From JASHVB01 sp035535035 (GTDB lineage Bacteria > Pseudomonadota > Alphaproteobacteria > Acetobacterales > Acetobacteraceae): DNA of 64,000 nucleotides. The notes beneath the pieces are model-generated. The model worked only from the letters and a program-made list of their open reading frames with translations, had not been told where the DNA came from and ran no database searches. Of this stretch, positions 26,511 through 34,119 are shown in pieces (position 1 is the first letter of the stretch; every line of letters begins with the position of its first letter). The stretch is from contig DATLQW010000125.1 in the NCBI GenBank assembly GCA_035535035.1, positions 9,724 to 73,723 on the forward strand. Reading direction: 5' to 3'. Position numbers and translations under genes: made by a program.

Positions 26511-27565
26511 CATTCCTCCGCGGCCAGCCGCGCGGCCTGGTCCTCGGCGGTCAGTGCATCGATGAACTCGTCCAGCTCGCCGGCCATCACCCGATCGATC
26601 TTGTACAGCGTCAGGTTGATCCGATGATCCGTCACCCGCCCCTGCGGGAAATTGTAGGTCCGAATCCGCTCCGACCGGTCCCCGGTCCCCACCTGCGCCT
26701 TGCGGTCCGCCGCCCGCGTCGCATGCAGCGACGCCCGCTGCTGCTCATACAGCCTCGCCCGCAGGATCTTCATCGCCTTGGCGCGGTTCTTGTGCTGGCT
26801 CTTCTCCTCCTGCATCGCCACCACGATGCCGGACGGCAGATGCGTGATGCGCACCGCGCTTTCCGTCTTGTTGACGTGCTGCCCCCCGGCCCCCGACGCG
26901 CGATACACGTCGATGCGCAGATCGCCCTCATCGACCTGCACATCGACCTCCTCCGCCTCCGGCAGCACGGCGACGGTCACGGTGGAGGTGTGGATGCGCC
27001 CCTGGCTTTCCGTCGTCGGCACGCGCTGCACGCGATGCACGCCGGATTCGTATTTCAGCCGGGCGAACACGCCGCGGCCGTTCACCTCGGCGATGCCTTC
27101 CTTCAGGCCGCCCAGCTCGGTGTCGGTGTATTCCATGATCTCGAACCGCCAGCCGCGGGCTTCGGCATAGCGCTGGTACATGCCGAACAGCGTGGTGGCG
27201 AACAGCGCCGCCTCGTCGCCGCCGGCGGCGGGGCGCACCTCCAGGATGGCGGCGCGCTCATCGGCCGCGTCCCTCGGCAGCAGCGCCAGGCGAATCTCGT
27301 GCTGCAGCCCGGGAATCTGCTCCTTCAGGTCGCGCAGCTCGGTCTCCGCCAACTCGTGCAGCTCCGGATCGGCGAGCAGGGTTTCCGCCTCTGCCTGGGC
27401 GCGCTCGGCGGCACGCAGCTCGCCGACGCGCACCACCAGCGGTTCGATTTCGGCGAGTTCCTTCGACGCCCGCACATAGGCGTCGCCGGACATTCCCTCC
27501 CCCAGCATCGCCCGCAGTTCCTCGGCGCGCGCCGTGATGCGGTCCAGCCTGCCGGCGAAATTCAT
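26510..27565 (-). CDS. prfA: Peptide chain release factor 1
   Basis: Recognises UAA and UAG and triggers peptidyl-tRNA hydrolysis on the ribosome. The 351 residues match the family. The GGQ catalytic loop is in SGAGGQHVNKTES, and the stop-codon recognition tripeptide is PTT within RVPTTESQGR (P-x-T class, as in RF1). The ATG overlaps the hisS stop (ATGA at 27562-27565), so prfA is translationally coupled to hisS. prmC, which modifies this protein, follows on the same strand. Confidence 0.97.
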   Translation of the reverse strand: MNFAGRLDRITARAEELRAMLGEGMSGDAYVRASKELAEIEPLVVRVGELRAAERAQAEAETLLADPELHELAETELRDLKEQIPGLQHEIRLALLPRDAADERAAILEVRPAAGGDEAALFATTLFGMYQRYAEARGWRFEIMEYTDTELGGLKEGIAEVNGRGVFARLKYESGVHRVQRVPTTESQGRIHTSTVTVAVLPEAEEVDVQVDEGDLRIDVYRASGAGGQHVNKTESAVRITHLPSGIVVAMQEEKSQHKNRAKAMKILRARLYEQQRASLHATRAADRKAQVGTGDRSERIRTYNFPQGRVTDHRINLTLYKIDRVMAGELDEFIDALTAEDQAARLAAEE

Positions 27566-28842
27566 CGCAGATGCGCGGCGATATCCGCCAACGCCACCGC
27601 CTTCTGCTCTCCCGTCGCCAGATTCTTCACCTGCGCGACGCCCTGCGCCAGGTCGTCCTCGCCCAGGATCACCGCGGCGCGGGCGCCGATGCGATTGGCC
27701 CGCTCCATCCGTCGCCGCACATTGCCGCGATACGCCATCTCGGCGCGCAGCCCGGCGGCCCGCAACGCTTGCAGGATGCCGAGCGCCGCCATTTCCGCCG
27801 CCTCGCCGATCGGCACCACCGCGACCGGGGCCGGCGCCTTGGGCGGATGGTCCAGCAGCATCGCGAGGCGCTCGATGCCGGCCGCCCAGCCCACCGCCGG
27901 AGTGGGCGGGCCGCCCATCTCCTGCACCAGCCCATCGTACCGCCCGCCCGCCATCACCGTGCCCTGCGCGCCCAGTCTGCCGGTGACGAACTCGAACGCG
28001 GTGTGGCCATAGTAGTCGAGGCCGCGCACGATGCGGGGATTTTCCCGGTACGGCACGCCGAAGCGGTCCAGCCAGGTGCGCACGCTGGCGTAGAACGCCG
28101 CCGCCGCCGCCGTCAGGTGGCCGGCGATCACCGGCGCGTTGGCGACGATGCGCCGGTCGGCCTCGTCCTTGCTGTCCAGGATGCGCAGCGGGTTGCGGTC
28201 CAGCCGCGCCAGGCTGTCCTCCGACAGCGCCGCCTGGTGCTGGGTGAAATACCCCACCAGAGCGTCGCGGTAGGCGGCGCGGCTGTCCTTGTCGCCCAGC
28301 GTGTTGATCTCCAGCACCGTCTCGCCGGCGACGCCCAGCGCCTGGAGGATGGCCCAGCCACAGGCGATCACCTCGGCGTCGGCGAGCGGTTCGGACGGGC
28401 CGATCAGCTCGATGTCGATCTGGTGGAACTGGCGGAAGCGGCCCTTCTGCGGGCGCTCGTAGCGGAACATCGGGCCGGCGAAGAAGACCTTTTGCGGCAG
28501 CGACTGGGTGAGACCGTTGGTCACCAGGGCGCGGCAGACGCCGGCGGTGGCTTCCGGGCGGAGGGTGAGGCTGTCGCCGCCGCGGTCGTCGAAGGTGTAC
28601 ATCTCCTTGGTGACGACGTCGGAGGTCTCCCCCAACGTGCGGGAGAAAACGCGCGTGTCCTCGAAGATGGGCGTGGTCCATTCGTCGAAGCCGTAGGTCG
28701 CGGCGATGCGGCGGGCGGTGTCCACCACATGGTTGTGGCGGCGCTGCTCCTCGCCAATCAGGTCGTGGGTGCCGCGGGGGGGCTGCAGCTTGCCGCCGTC
28801 GGGCTGTCGCGGCGAATTGTCATCAAGTGTAATGGTTGCCAT
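27562..28842 (-). CDS. hisS: Histidyl-tRNA synthetase
   Basis: Class II aminoacyl-tRNA synthetase charging tRNA-His. Of 426 residues, motif 1 lies around YGFDEWTTPIFED, motif 2 is MFRYERPQKGRFRQFHQ, the HisA loop is GLDYYGHTAFEF, and motif 3 is VGWAAGIERL. ATG 28842 is chosen because AGAGG precedes it and it gives the family length; longer in-frame extensions lack homology. A 51-codon duplicate of its 5' region lies at 29609-29761. It heads the hisS-prfA-prmC operon. Confidence 0.97.
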   Translation of the reverse strand: MATITLDDNSPRQPDGGKLQPPRGTHDLIGEEQRRHNHVVDTARRIAATYGFDEWTTPIFEDTRVFSRTLGETSDVVTKEMYTFDDRGGDSLTLRPEATAGVCRALVTNGLTQSLPQKVFFAGPMFRYERPQKGRFRQFHQIDIELIGPSEPLADAEVIACGWAILQALGVAGETVLEINTLGDKDSRAAYRDALVGYFTQHQAALSEDSLARLDRNPLRILDSKDEADRRIVANAPVIAGHLTAAAAAFYASVRTWLDRFGVPYRENPRIVRGLDYYGHTAFEFVTGRLGAQGTVMAGGRYDGLVQEMGGPPTPAVGWAAGIERLAMLLDHPPKAPAPVAVVPIGEAAEMAALGILQALRAAGLRAEMAYRGNVRRRMERANRIGARAAVILGEDDLAQGVAQVKNLATGEQKAVALADIAAHLR

Positions 28843-28930
28843 TTCGACCTCTGGCGTTTTTGCTCTGGTCCCGGCATGGCGCACTTGGCCCGCCACCGAC
28901 GCTACCGGCCGCGCCTGTCCGATGACCAAC

Positions 28931-29284
28931 TTACTGGCCGGACCGTGCCTTCACCCAATTGCCCAGCGCGAACAGAATGCTGCGGTCCAGCGGATCACTG
29001 ACACGGCGCATCGCATCAAGCCGTTCCGCCATCACCACCGCCAACTCCCGGCCCGACCGTCTGGCCGCCAGTATATGGGGCAGGGCATACGGATCGCATA
29101 CCCACACGCCGTATTCTTCGTCAGTCAGCCCGAGGTATTCATGGAGCGGCATGTCCTTCGCCCACGGCTCCAGGTCGGCGTGCCAGCGCCCAACGAAATC
29201 ATCGATTTCGTCGGCCGTGACCTTGCCGCTGCAGAACAACTCGAAAAAGGCCGGGGCTCTGGCGGCAGCCTGAACGCTAGACAT
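28931..29284 (-). CDS. Putative antitoxin/immunity protein, copy A
   Basis: Protein of 117 residues without signal peptide, acidic and helical, with the conserved blocks DEIDDFVGRWH, PLHEYLGLTDEEYGVW and LPHILAARR. It is a clear paralog of the gene at 32206-32559, sharing spaced identities over its whole length. The start overlaps by 8 bases the end of a colicin E3-type RNase domain fragment (29277-29462), the spacing expected for a toxin-antitoxin or toxin-immunity pair. The role as antitoxin is inferred from this arrangement, present at both copies. It ends 88 bases before the hisS start. Confidence 0.7.
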   Translation of the reverse strand: MSSVQAAARAPAFFELFCSGKVTADEIDDFVGRWHADLEPWAKDMPLHEYLGLTDEEYGVWVCDPYALPHILAARRSGRELAVVMAERLDAMRRVSDPLDRSILFALGNWVKARSGQ

Positions 29285-29462
29285 CGATCCATCTCCCTCG
29301 GACAGGCCCTCTTATCCTCACTCCGGTGACGGAATCCAATACGGCGATGTGCCGTCCTCTGGTATCGAACGCCTCGATCTCGCCGTGCAGGCCGTCCCGG
29401 GTGAGAAGATGCTTGCCGTCCACCGTGCGCCAGCGGCGGGCACCGTAAATGAACCCAGGTAC
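29277..29462 (-). pseudogene. Colicin E3-type ribonuclease toxin, 5'-truncated
   Basis: A 61-codon open frame ending in TAG reads like the C-terminal nuclease of colicin E3 and its stand-alone chromosomal relatives: RRWRTVDGKHLLTRDGLHGE followed by FDTRGRHIAVLDSVTGVRI and a closing GRWIDV. The E3 catalytic pattern D-x2-H-x3-E is intact as D-G-L-H-G-E-I-E. A TGA stops the frame upstream at its 5' end and no start codon is present, so the gene seems disabled. It overlaps the antitoxin gene start. E3-type enzymes cleave 16S rRNA; that is family knowledge. Confidence 0.6.
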
Positions 29463-29992
29463 TCACATTCGTTCAGGAAGGACGGTCGGGGAATTGGCTG
29501 GCGGCCCAATGGTCTCACTCCGGCCCGGCGGCCGCTGGCGTTCCAGGCAGCCGGGGACGAAGGATGATCGGGTACGACCATGAACAATTCACTCATAGCC
29601 GTGGCTGTCCCCAACGTGCGGGAGAACACGCTTGTGTCCTCGAACCCGGGGGTGGTCCATTCGTCGAAGCCATAGGTCGCGGCGATGCGGCGGGCGGTGT
29701 CCACCACATGGGTGTGGCGGCGCTGGTCCTCGCCAATGAGATCGTGGGTGCCGCGGGGGGGGCTGGAGGTCGCTTGCCACGTGGGTTGCTGCTTCGCTCT
29801 TCGGGGAGTCCGGAAAGTAGCTTTTTGCCCTACAGAAGCAAGGAGGCGCGGCACGGCCGGCCCACGCTGCACGAGGCCCCCCTCCCGGGCGCTTGATCCG
29901 GGGGCATTGCGCTGATCCGCTCGCACCGCTGTCGTGTGACGTGGTCGTAACCGCGTATCACGCCGATCGCTGCAAGGAACGCCGGCTGTTGC
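29463..29992. other. Decayed intergenic stretch with hisS fragment
   Basis: About 530 bases with no intact gene. The only recognisable content is the hisS-derived block at 29609-29761; the sequence on both sides of it resembles nothing I recognise. The right end abuts the 17-bp direct repeat of the segment at 29993. Confidence 0.5.
29609..29761 (-). pseudogene. Duplicated fragment of hisS
   Basis: 51 codons, from PPRGTHDLIG to VFSRTLG, match residues near the N-terminus of the intact hisS on the same strand 770 bases away, with 47 of 51 residues identical. Homology ends sharply on both sides, with neither start nor remainder of the gene. It is evidence of a second hisS-like sequence having recombined in or been duplicated at this island. 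Confidence 0.85.
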
Positions 29993-30006
29993 GTGGGTCA
30001 GTTTGA

Positions 30007-30446
30007 ATGGGTGCAAAGCGTCGGATGCGGCGGTCCACACCAGTGGACACTGCTGCCGCCGCTTTGGGTGGAAGGGAAGCGGACACTCGACGGGGCACGG
30101 TTCGTGACCCCCAGTCCGCTTGCGGCGTGGAATAGTCCGGAGATCGATCCATTGCCGGGCAGCTCGCGGCAGCCAACAGGATCAACGGCTTGGCTGTGCC
30201 GGAATCTTGTCCGGAAACGGCTCGCCGAAGGCGGCCCCCCTGCCCGAAAGCGCCCCGTTCTCGGGACGCCCCAACTTGTCTTAGGGAATTATGCGGCACC
30301 CCCGCCGCGCGGAGACGCCCTTCCTAGCGTGCGGAAATTGCCACCGAGGCCCGTCTGTTCACGTTAACGTGAACATGCGGAGGCTAGACACGCCAGTATC
30401 ACGCGGTATTTAGCGTCATCACGCCGCAATCACGCGGCGCAGACAC
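30007..30446. other. Region upstream of the DndB-like gene
   Basis: About 440 bases without a recognised gene. It holds the 18-bp palindrome at 30357-30374 and three spaced copies of ATCACGC[CG]G between 30404 and 30440, close to the start of the following gene. These are plausible operator sites. No clear -35/-10 pair was found. Confidence 0.4.
30357..30374. promoter_or_regulatory. 18-bp perfect palindrome, candidate operator
   Basis: GTTCACGTTAACGTGAAC is a perfect 18-bp dyad located 72 bases before the GTG start of the 460-aa gene. Such symmetric sites are typical of dimeric repressors. No regulator gene is adjacent. Confidence 0.5.
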
Positions 30447-31829
30447 GTGAAAACCAAGTTAATGCCCTCCCTGACCTGCTACGTCATTCCGAAAGAGGAT
30501 GACCTTCCTCCCCACCTCCGCGACCGTAATCCATTCCGCGTCGCGAAAGTTGATGTTCTGTTCCGGCGTCCTCGCACCGAAGCGATCGCCTGCGACGGAC
30601 GCTTGCTGATGGCTGGTGCGATCGAGTTCCAGACCCAGATCACGCCAGGCCAATTGACCGACATCTGTGACCCGTTCGAAATCTATACGCCGGACCTCAC
30701 ACAGACGACGCGATTCCGATCTGTCTACGACCCCGAAATTCAGCGCGGCGAGAAGGAGGTCAAGGGCGGGCACAGAGTGCCCTATCTCAATGACTCCAAC
30801 ATCGAGAGCATGGTGGAGGACATTCGGGTGAACCAGTTCGAATGCCCGCAGCTCATGTGGAACCTGCGCGCCGGTGAGGTTCTCTGGGCGTATGTGGAGG
30901 AGCGTCGCGAGCTGATAATCTATCAGGGCGTGGCGACCCGTCCCGACACCAATCATCGGCACCACGCTATCATCAAAATGCACTTGATCTACCGGAAATG
31001 GGTGGAAGAAACCGACTCGCAGGAGATGGAGGACTACAATCCGGTGCGCCCTTACTCGCTCACCATCTCGACTGACGATTTCGAGGGCGAGGCGCATCGG
31101 TTCTTCGTTCTGAACTCGAAGGGCTGGAAGGTCCCGTCGAGCAAGGCCTATTATATCGAGTCTCGCACCAATTCACCTCACGCCAAGACCAGGCTGACCC
31201 GCCAACTCATGGACGAATGCGGCGTGCTTGGCGCGAAGAATGTCGAGATCGTCCAAGGAACGCTGTCGAAGAACAGTGCCAAGATGGTTCTGTTCTACAC
31301 GCTGGTGCGCGGCATCGAAGCCGCCTTCCCCGCTCTTCCAGACGATGACAGCGAGCAGTGGGCCGAGCTGCGGCGCTACTTGATCGACTTCGTGGCGGAG
31401 CTGGGGAAAGTCAGACCCAACGAGATTGCACTTCTCAGCGTCCAGCGGCGCCAGGAAGTGCGGATGCGCAGTGTAGCTGACCAGGGGGTTTTCTGGATTA
31501 GCTATCTTCGTCTGGCTGCGTGGCTGCGCGAGCACGCGTCCGATAGCTGGCGGGCAGGTCTCGCCGCGCTCGGCGAGACCTATCGTCACGAGGTGACGAA
31601 CTCGGACACTGGCGAGACGAAGGCGATTTACACGGGCGACCTGATGAACCGAGAGAACCCGCTCTGGCGGACGCGGGGCATCGTGGCTGCCACCGAAAAG
31701 CCCGGTATCTATCGTATAATCTCAAACCGACACGCGCAGGAACAGGCATTCGTCACCCTGCGGAGCTTGGTGCAACGCAAACTCACCAGCTTGCCGACTG
31801 CTGCCGCAGCCTCAGCACCTTTACCCTGA
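30447..31829 (+). CDS. DGQHR/DndB-like domain protein (tentative)
   Basis: Soluble protein of 460 residues with lower GC and different codon use from its neighbours, consistent with transfer. A central motif RPDTNHRHHAIIKMH, in the place where DndB/DGQHR proteins carry a D-G-Q-H-R loop, is the main clue; this family includes regulators of DNA phosphorothioation and other defence genes. No dnd or restriction partner is present. The GTG at 30447 is taken as start, with ATG 30462 an alternative. It ends just before a strong terminator and lies inside the 2-kb repeat-bounded segment. Function is not established. Confidence 0.45.
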   Translation: MKTKLMPSLTCYVIPKEDDLPPHLRDRNPFRVAKVDVLFRRPRTEAIACDGRLLMAGAIEFQTQITPGQLTDICDPFEIYTPDLTQTTRFRSVYDPEIQRGEKEVKGGHRVPYLNDSNIESMVEDIRVNQFECPQLMWNLRAGEVLWAYVEERRELIIYQGVATRPDTNHRHHAIIKMHLIYRKWVEETDSQEMEDYNPVRPYSLTISTDDFEGEAHRFFVLNSKGWKVPSSKAYYIESRTNSPHAKTRLTRQLMDECGVLGAKNVEIVQGTLSKNSAKMVLFYTLVRGIEAAFPALPDDDSEQWAELRRYLIDFVAELGKVRPNEIALLSVQRRQEVRMRSVADQGVFWISYLRLAAWLREHASDSWRAGLAALGETYRHEVTNSDTGETKAIYTGDLMNRENPLWRTRGIVAATEKPGIYRIISNRHAQEQAFVTLRSLVQRKLTSLPTAAAASAPLP

Positions 31830-31833
31830 CAAC

Positions 31834-31869
31834 CAGCGCCTCCCGGCTTACCCTGGCCGGGAGGTGCTG
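31834..31869 (+). terminator. Hairpin terminator after the DndB-like gene
   Basis: 14-bp stem CAGCGCCTCCCGGC (31834-31847) and GCCGGGAGGTGCTG (31856-31869), with one G-T pair and an 8-base loop, starts 5 bases after the stop. A weak T-containing tail follows. Confidence 0.8.
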
Positions 31870-32205
31870 TCATTCCGAAAGCGCACGGCTGAGCAATAGA
31901 CCTTCCGTTCCAGACCAAATGCGGCGGTTCAGACGGAGCGGCCCGGCTCCCGCTGATTCGGGTCAGCACGTGACAGTCAAACTGACCCACTACCGCCGGC
32001 TGTTGCGTGGTGCAGAAGATCGGTCTTTGGCGGAGCGAGGACTGCACCCGCGGGCCACCACCAAGCCGGAAGCATACAGAAGCACGATCTGGTCGGCCGC
32101 GACCCGACCGTGGCCGCAAAGCTCGACAAAGATCAGCGCCTTTTGTCGCACATCAGACATGCATGCGCCTCCGCCACGTCGATCACCGGAAAGCCGCCTA
32201 CCCGA
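31870..32205. other. Element end and unassigned sequence
   Basis: The stretch contains the right end of the putative mobile segment (31977-32010). Beyond it an open frame of about 55 codons on the minus strand (ATG at 32160) reads SDVRQKALIFVELCGHGRV but matches no family I know. The rest shows no gene signal. Confidence 0.4.
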
Positions 32206-32559
32206 TCACGCAACTCCCTGGGCCGCCAACCAGTTCCCAAGCAGAACGATCGTGGTTGCATCCTCCGGCCGGTTGGCGGCTTTCAGTTCCCGCAGCCTCG
32301 CCGCCATAAGTCCGGCCAACGGACGCTGCGATTCCCGGGCAGCCAGAACCTGAGGCAATGCCTCTGCATCGTATGGCAGGACCTCATATTCCTCCCGCGT
32401 CGGACCGAAATAGTCATGCAGCGGCAGGTCGCCGGCCCCAGGCTCCGGATTGTAATGCCAACGTCTCACGAAATCTTCGATCCCCTCCGCGGTCGCCTCG
32501 CCGCGACGATAGAGGTCAAAGAACGACGGCGCTCTGGCCTTGGTACTGGCGGCGGACAT
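32206..32559 (-). CDS. Putative antitoxin/immunity protein, copy B
   Basis: Protein of 117 residues paralogous to copy A (28931-29284). Shared blocks include RAPSFFDLY, EGIEDFVRRWH, LPLHDYFGPTREEYEV, LPQVLAARES and the C-terminal LGNW. The two differ at about half of positions, so they are old paralogs and not a recent duplication. The 20-codon tail of a colicin E3-type toxin (32555-32614) ends at this gene's start, as in copy A. The function as antitoxin is inferred from this repeated context. Confidence 0.68.
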   Translation of the reverse strand: MSAASTKARAPSFFDLYRRGEATAEGIEDFVRRWHYNPEPGAGDLPLHDYFGPTREEYEVLPYDAEALPQVLAARESQRPLAGLMAARLRELKAANRPEDATTIVLLGNWLAAQGVA

Positions 32560-32614
32560 CTATCGACCTCCCGCGCACCGCATCCTTGATCCATCGCCCG
32601 GTAAGGGCATCCAT
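32555..32614 (-). pseudogene. Colicin E3-type toxin remnant, C-terminal tail only
   Basis: Twenty codons ending LTGRWIKDAVRGRSIDV align with the last residues of the copy A toxin (VTGVRIRGPVRGRWIDV). The catalytic D-x2-H-x3-E part is gone and the native stop codon is lost. The reading frame overlaps the ATG of the neighbouring antitoxin gene by a few bases, preserving the original gene order. Confidence 0.55.
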
Positions 32615-32969
32615 CCGACCCTGACCTGACCGTCGCAGGTCAGGTCGCCGGTTCGGTATGTCGATGCCCGTCAGGCGCGGCCGGCCAATGGCAACCGCTG
32701 GCAGGCGCCACGGTCCCGCCACGTGGTGCAACGCCGGACCGCATCCGTGAAACCCGCGCCGCGCCACGATCGGCACCTCATTGCGCCGCTCGCCGGTTCC
32801 TCCCCGCGCCGCCGGCGACAGCCGAACGTCGCCGCCGCGCGAGTTCCAAACAAGCACCCGCATGGCGGCAGATAGGAATTTTCACCACGAAGACGCAAAC
32901 AAGGCTCCGCTTGGCGCCTTCGTGGTAAGCCGTCGTGCGGACCGTCCGGCCTCCCCATCCTTCGCAAAC
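32615..32969. other. Decayed region with hairpins
   Basis: No intact gene. It holds the GACCTGAC/GTCAGGTC hairpin (32624-32647) and the CTTCGTGGT-type inverted repeat (32884-32926). Non-coding remnants of the toxin gene and flanking DNA probably make up the rest. Confidence 0.5.
32884..32926. repeat. Inverted repeat of the ACCACGAAG type
   Basis: ACCACGAAGACGC (32884-32896) and GCGCCTTCGTGGT (32914-32926) pair over 12 of 13 positions. The sequence TTTTCACCACGAAGACGC resembles short hairpins that recur between genes in many unrelated bacteria. Confidence 0.7.
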
Positions 32970-34118
32970 TCACACCGTCGCCGGCCCGCCGAGGATCACC
33001 GTCGCCTGCGCCGACAGCACGCCGCCATTGCCATGCACGATCGCCGCCTCCGCCGCGGCCACCTGGCGCGCGCCGCATTCGCCGCGCAACTGCCGCACCG
33101 CCTCGATCAGCAGGAACAGCCCGTACATCCCGGGATGGCAATACGACAGCCCGCCGCCATTGGTGTTCACCGCGAGGTCGCCCGTCGGCCCGATCCGCCC
33201 GTCTTCCACGAACCGCCCGCCCTCGCCCTTCGGACAGAAGCCGAGGTCTTCCAGGAACAGGATCGTGTTGATGGTGAAAGCGTCGTACAGCGCCAGCACG
33301 TCGATCTCCGCCGGCGCCATGCCCGCCATCCGGTACGCCGCCGCGCCCGACAGGATCGCCCCGGTATGGGTCAGGTCCGGCATCGACGAAATCGACGCAT
33401 GGGTGATCGCCTGGCCCCAGCCCAGCACCGGCACCGGCCGCTTCGCCATGTCGCGCGCGCGATCGATCCGCGTCATGACGACGGCGCCGCCGCCGTCGGT
33501 GATCAGGCAGCAGTCGCGCACGGTGAACGGGTCGCTGACCGGCCGCGCGTTCAGCACGTCGGCGATGCTGAGCGGCTGTTTCTCCCACGCCGCCGGATTC
33601 AGCAACGCCCATTCGCGCGCCGCCACCGCCACCTCGGCCAATTGCTCGCGCGTGGTGCCGAATTCGAACATGTGGCGCGAGGCCGCCATCGCATAGGCGG
33701 AGGCCGGCAGGAACGGCCGGAACGGCGTCTCGTACGGATTGTATTCGCGCACGCTCGCCTGGCGCCGCCCCACGGTGCGCTGCGTGCTGCCATAGGCGAC
33801 CACCGCGACGTTGCACAAACCGGCTTCCAGGGCGGCGTGCGCGTGCGCGACGTGGATTTCGAACGACGAGCCGCCGACGATAGTGGAATCCGTGTAGGCG
33901 TGCGGCAGGCCGAGATACTCCACCAGCGACATCGCAGACGTGCGCGCCTGGGTGCAGGCGCAGAACACGCCGTCCACGTCCCGCAGGTTCAGCCCGGCAT
34001 CGGCCAGCGCGCGGTGGATGCCCTGCGCCATCAGGTCGATCGGACTCATCAGCGCGGCAACCGCGCCGATGTCGGATTCCGCCGCGCCCACGATGGCGAC
34101 GCTGCCCCGTGCCGCCAT
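32970..34118 (-). CDS. Thiolase-like protein, SCP2/Ltp2 type
   Basis: Protein of 382 residues with a thiolase fold, of the lipid-transfer (SCP2) class. At the place where classical thiolases have the nucleophilic Cys (CASG), this protein reads VGGSSFEIHVAHA, so the first catalytic Cys is missing. The C-terminal NTNGGGLSYCHPG and HGNGG segments are present. Such Cys-less proteins, paired with a DUF35 partner, act as aldolases in steroid side-chain breakdown (Ltp2). The DUF35 gene ends one base before this start, so the two form a complex. The substrate is not known. Confidence 0.8.
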   Translation of the reverse strand: MAARGSVAIVGAAESDIGAVAALMSPIDLMAQGIHRALADAGLNLRDVDGVFCACTQARTSAMSLVEYLGLPHAYTDSTIVGGSSFEIHVAHAHAALEAGLCNVAVVAYGSTQRTVGRRQASVREYNPYETPFRPFLPASAYAMAASRHMFEFGTTREQLAEVAVAAREWALLNPAAWEKQPLSIADVLNARPVSDPFTVRDCCLITDGGGAVVMTRIDRARDMAKRPVPVLGWGQAITHASISSMPDLTHTGAILSGAAAYRMAGMAPAEIDVLALYDAFTINTILFLEDLGFCPKGEGGRFVEDGRIGPTGDLAVNTNGGGLSYCHPGMYGLFLLIEAVRQLRGECGARQVAAAEAAIVHGNGGVLSAQATVILGGPATV

Positions 34119-34119
34119 G

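Larger units (their letters stand above)
29980..32010. mobile_element. Putative 2-kb mobile segment with inverted and direct repeats
   Basis: A perfect 17-bp direct repeat CGCCGGCTGTTGCGTGG occurs at 29980-29996 and 31994-32010. Just inside it lie inverted ends GTGGGTCAGTTTGA (29993-30006) and TCAAACTGACCCAC (31977-31990), 14 bp perfect. Between them is one intact gene (30447-31829) and its terminator, but no transposase. A degenerate relative of the right end is at about 41930-41985. This fits a non-autonomous or decayed insertion element carrying cargo. Family assignment is uncertain; the ends recall IS21-type termini. Confidence 0.5.

Noticed and set aside
26510..28681. Reading prfA as a fusion with sequence inside hisS
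   Set aside because: The upstream part of that frame is an out-of-frame shadow of hisS; the prfA ATG at 27565 overlaps the hisS stop and starts the homology.
29463..30040. A minus-strand protein continuing the toxin frame upstream
   Set aside because: The frame that contains the hisS piece is different from the toxin frame and reads random sequence elsewhere; no single gene explains both.
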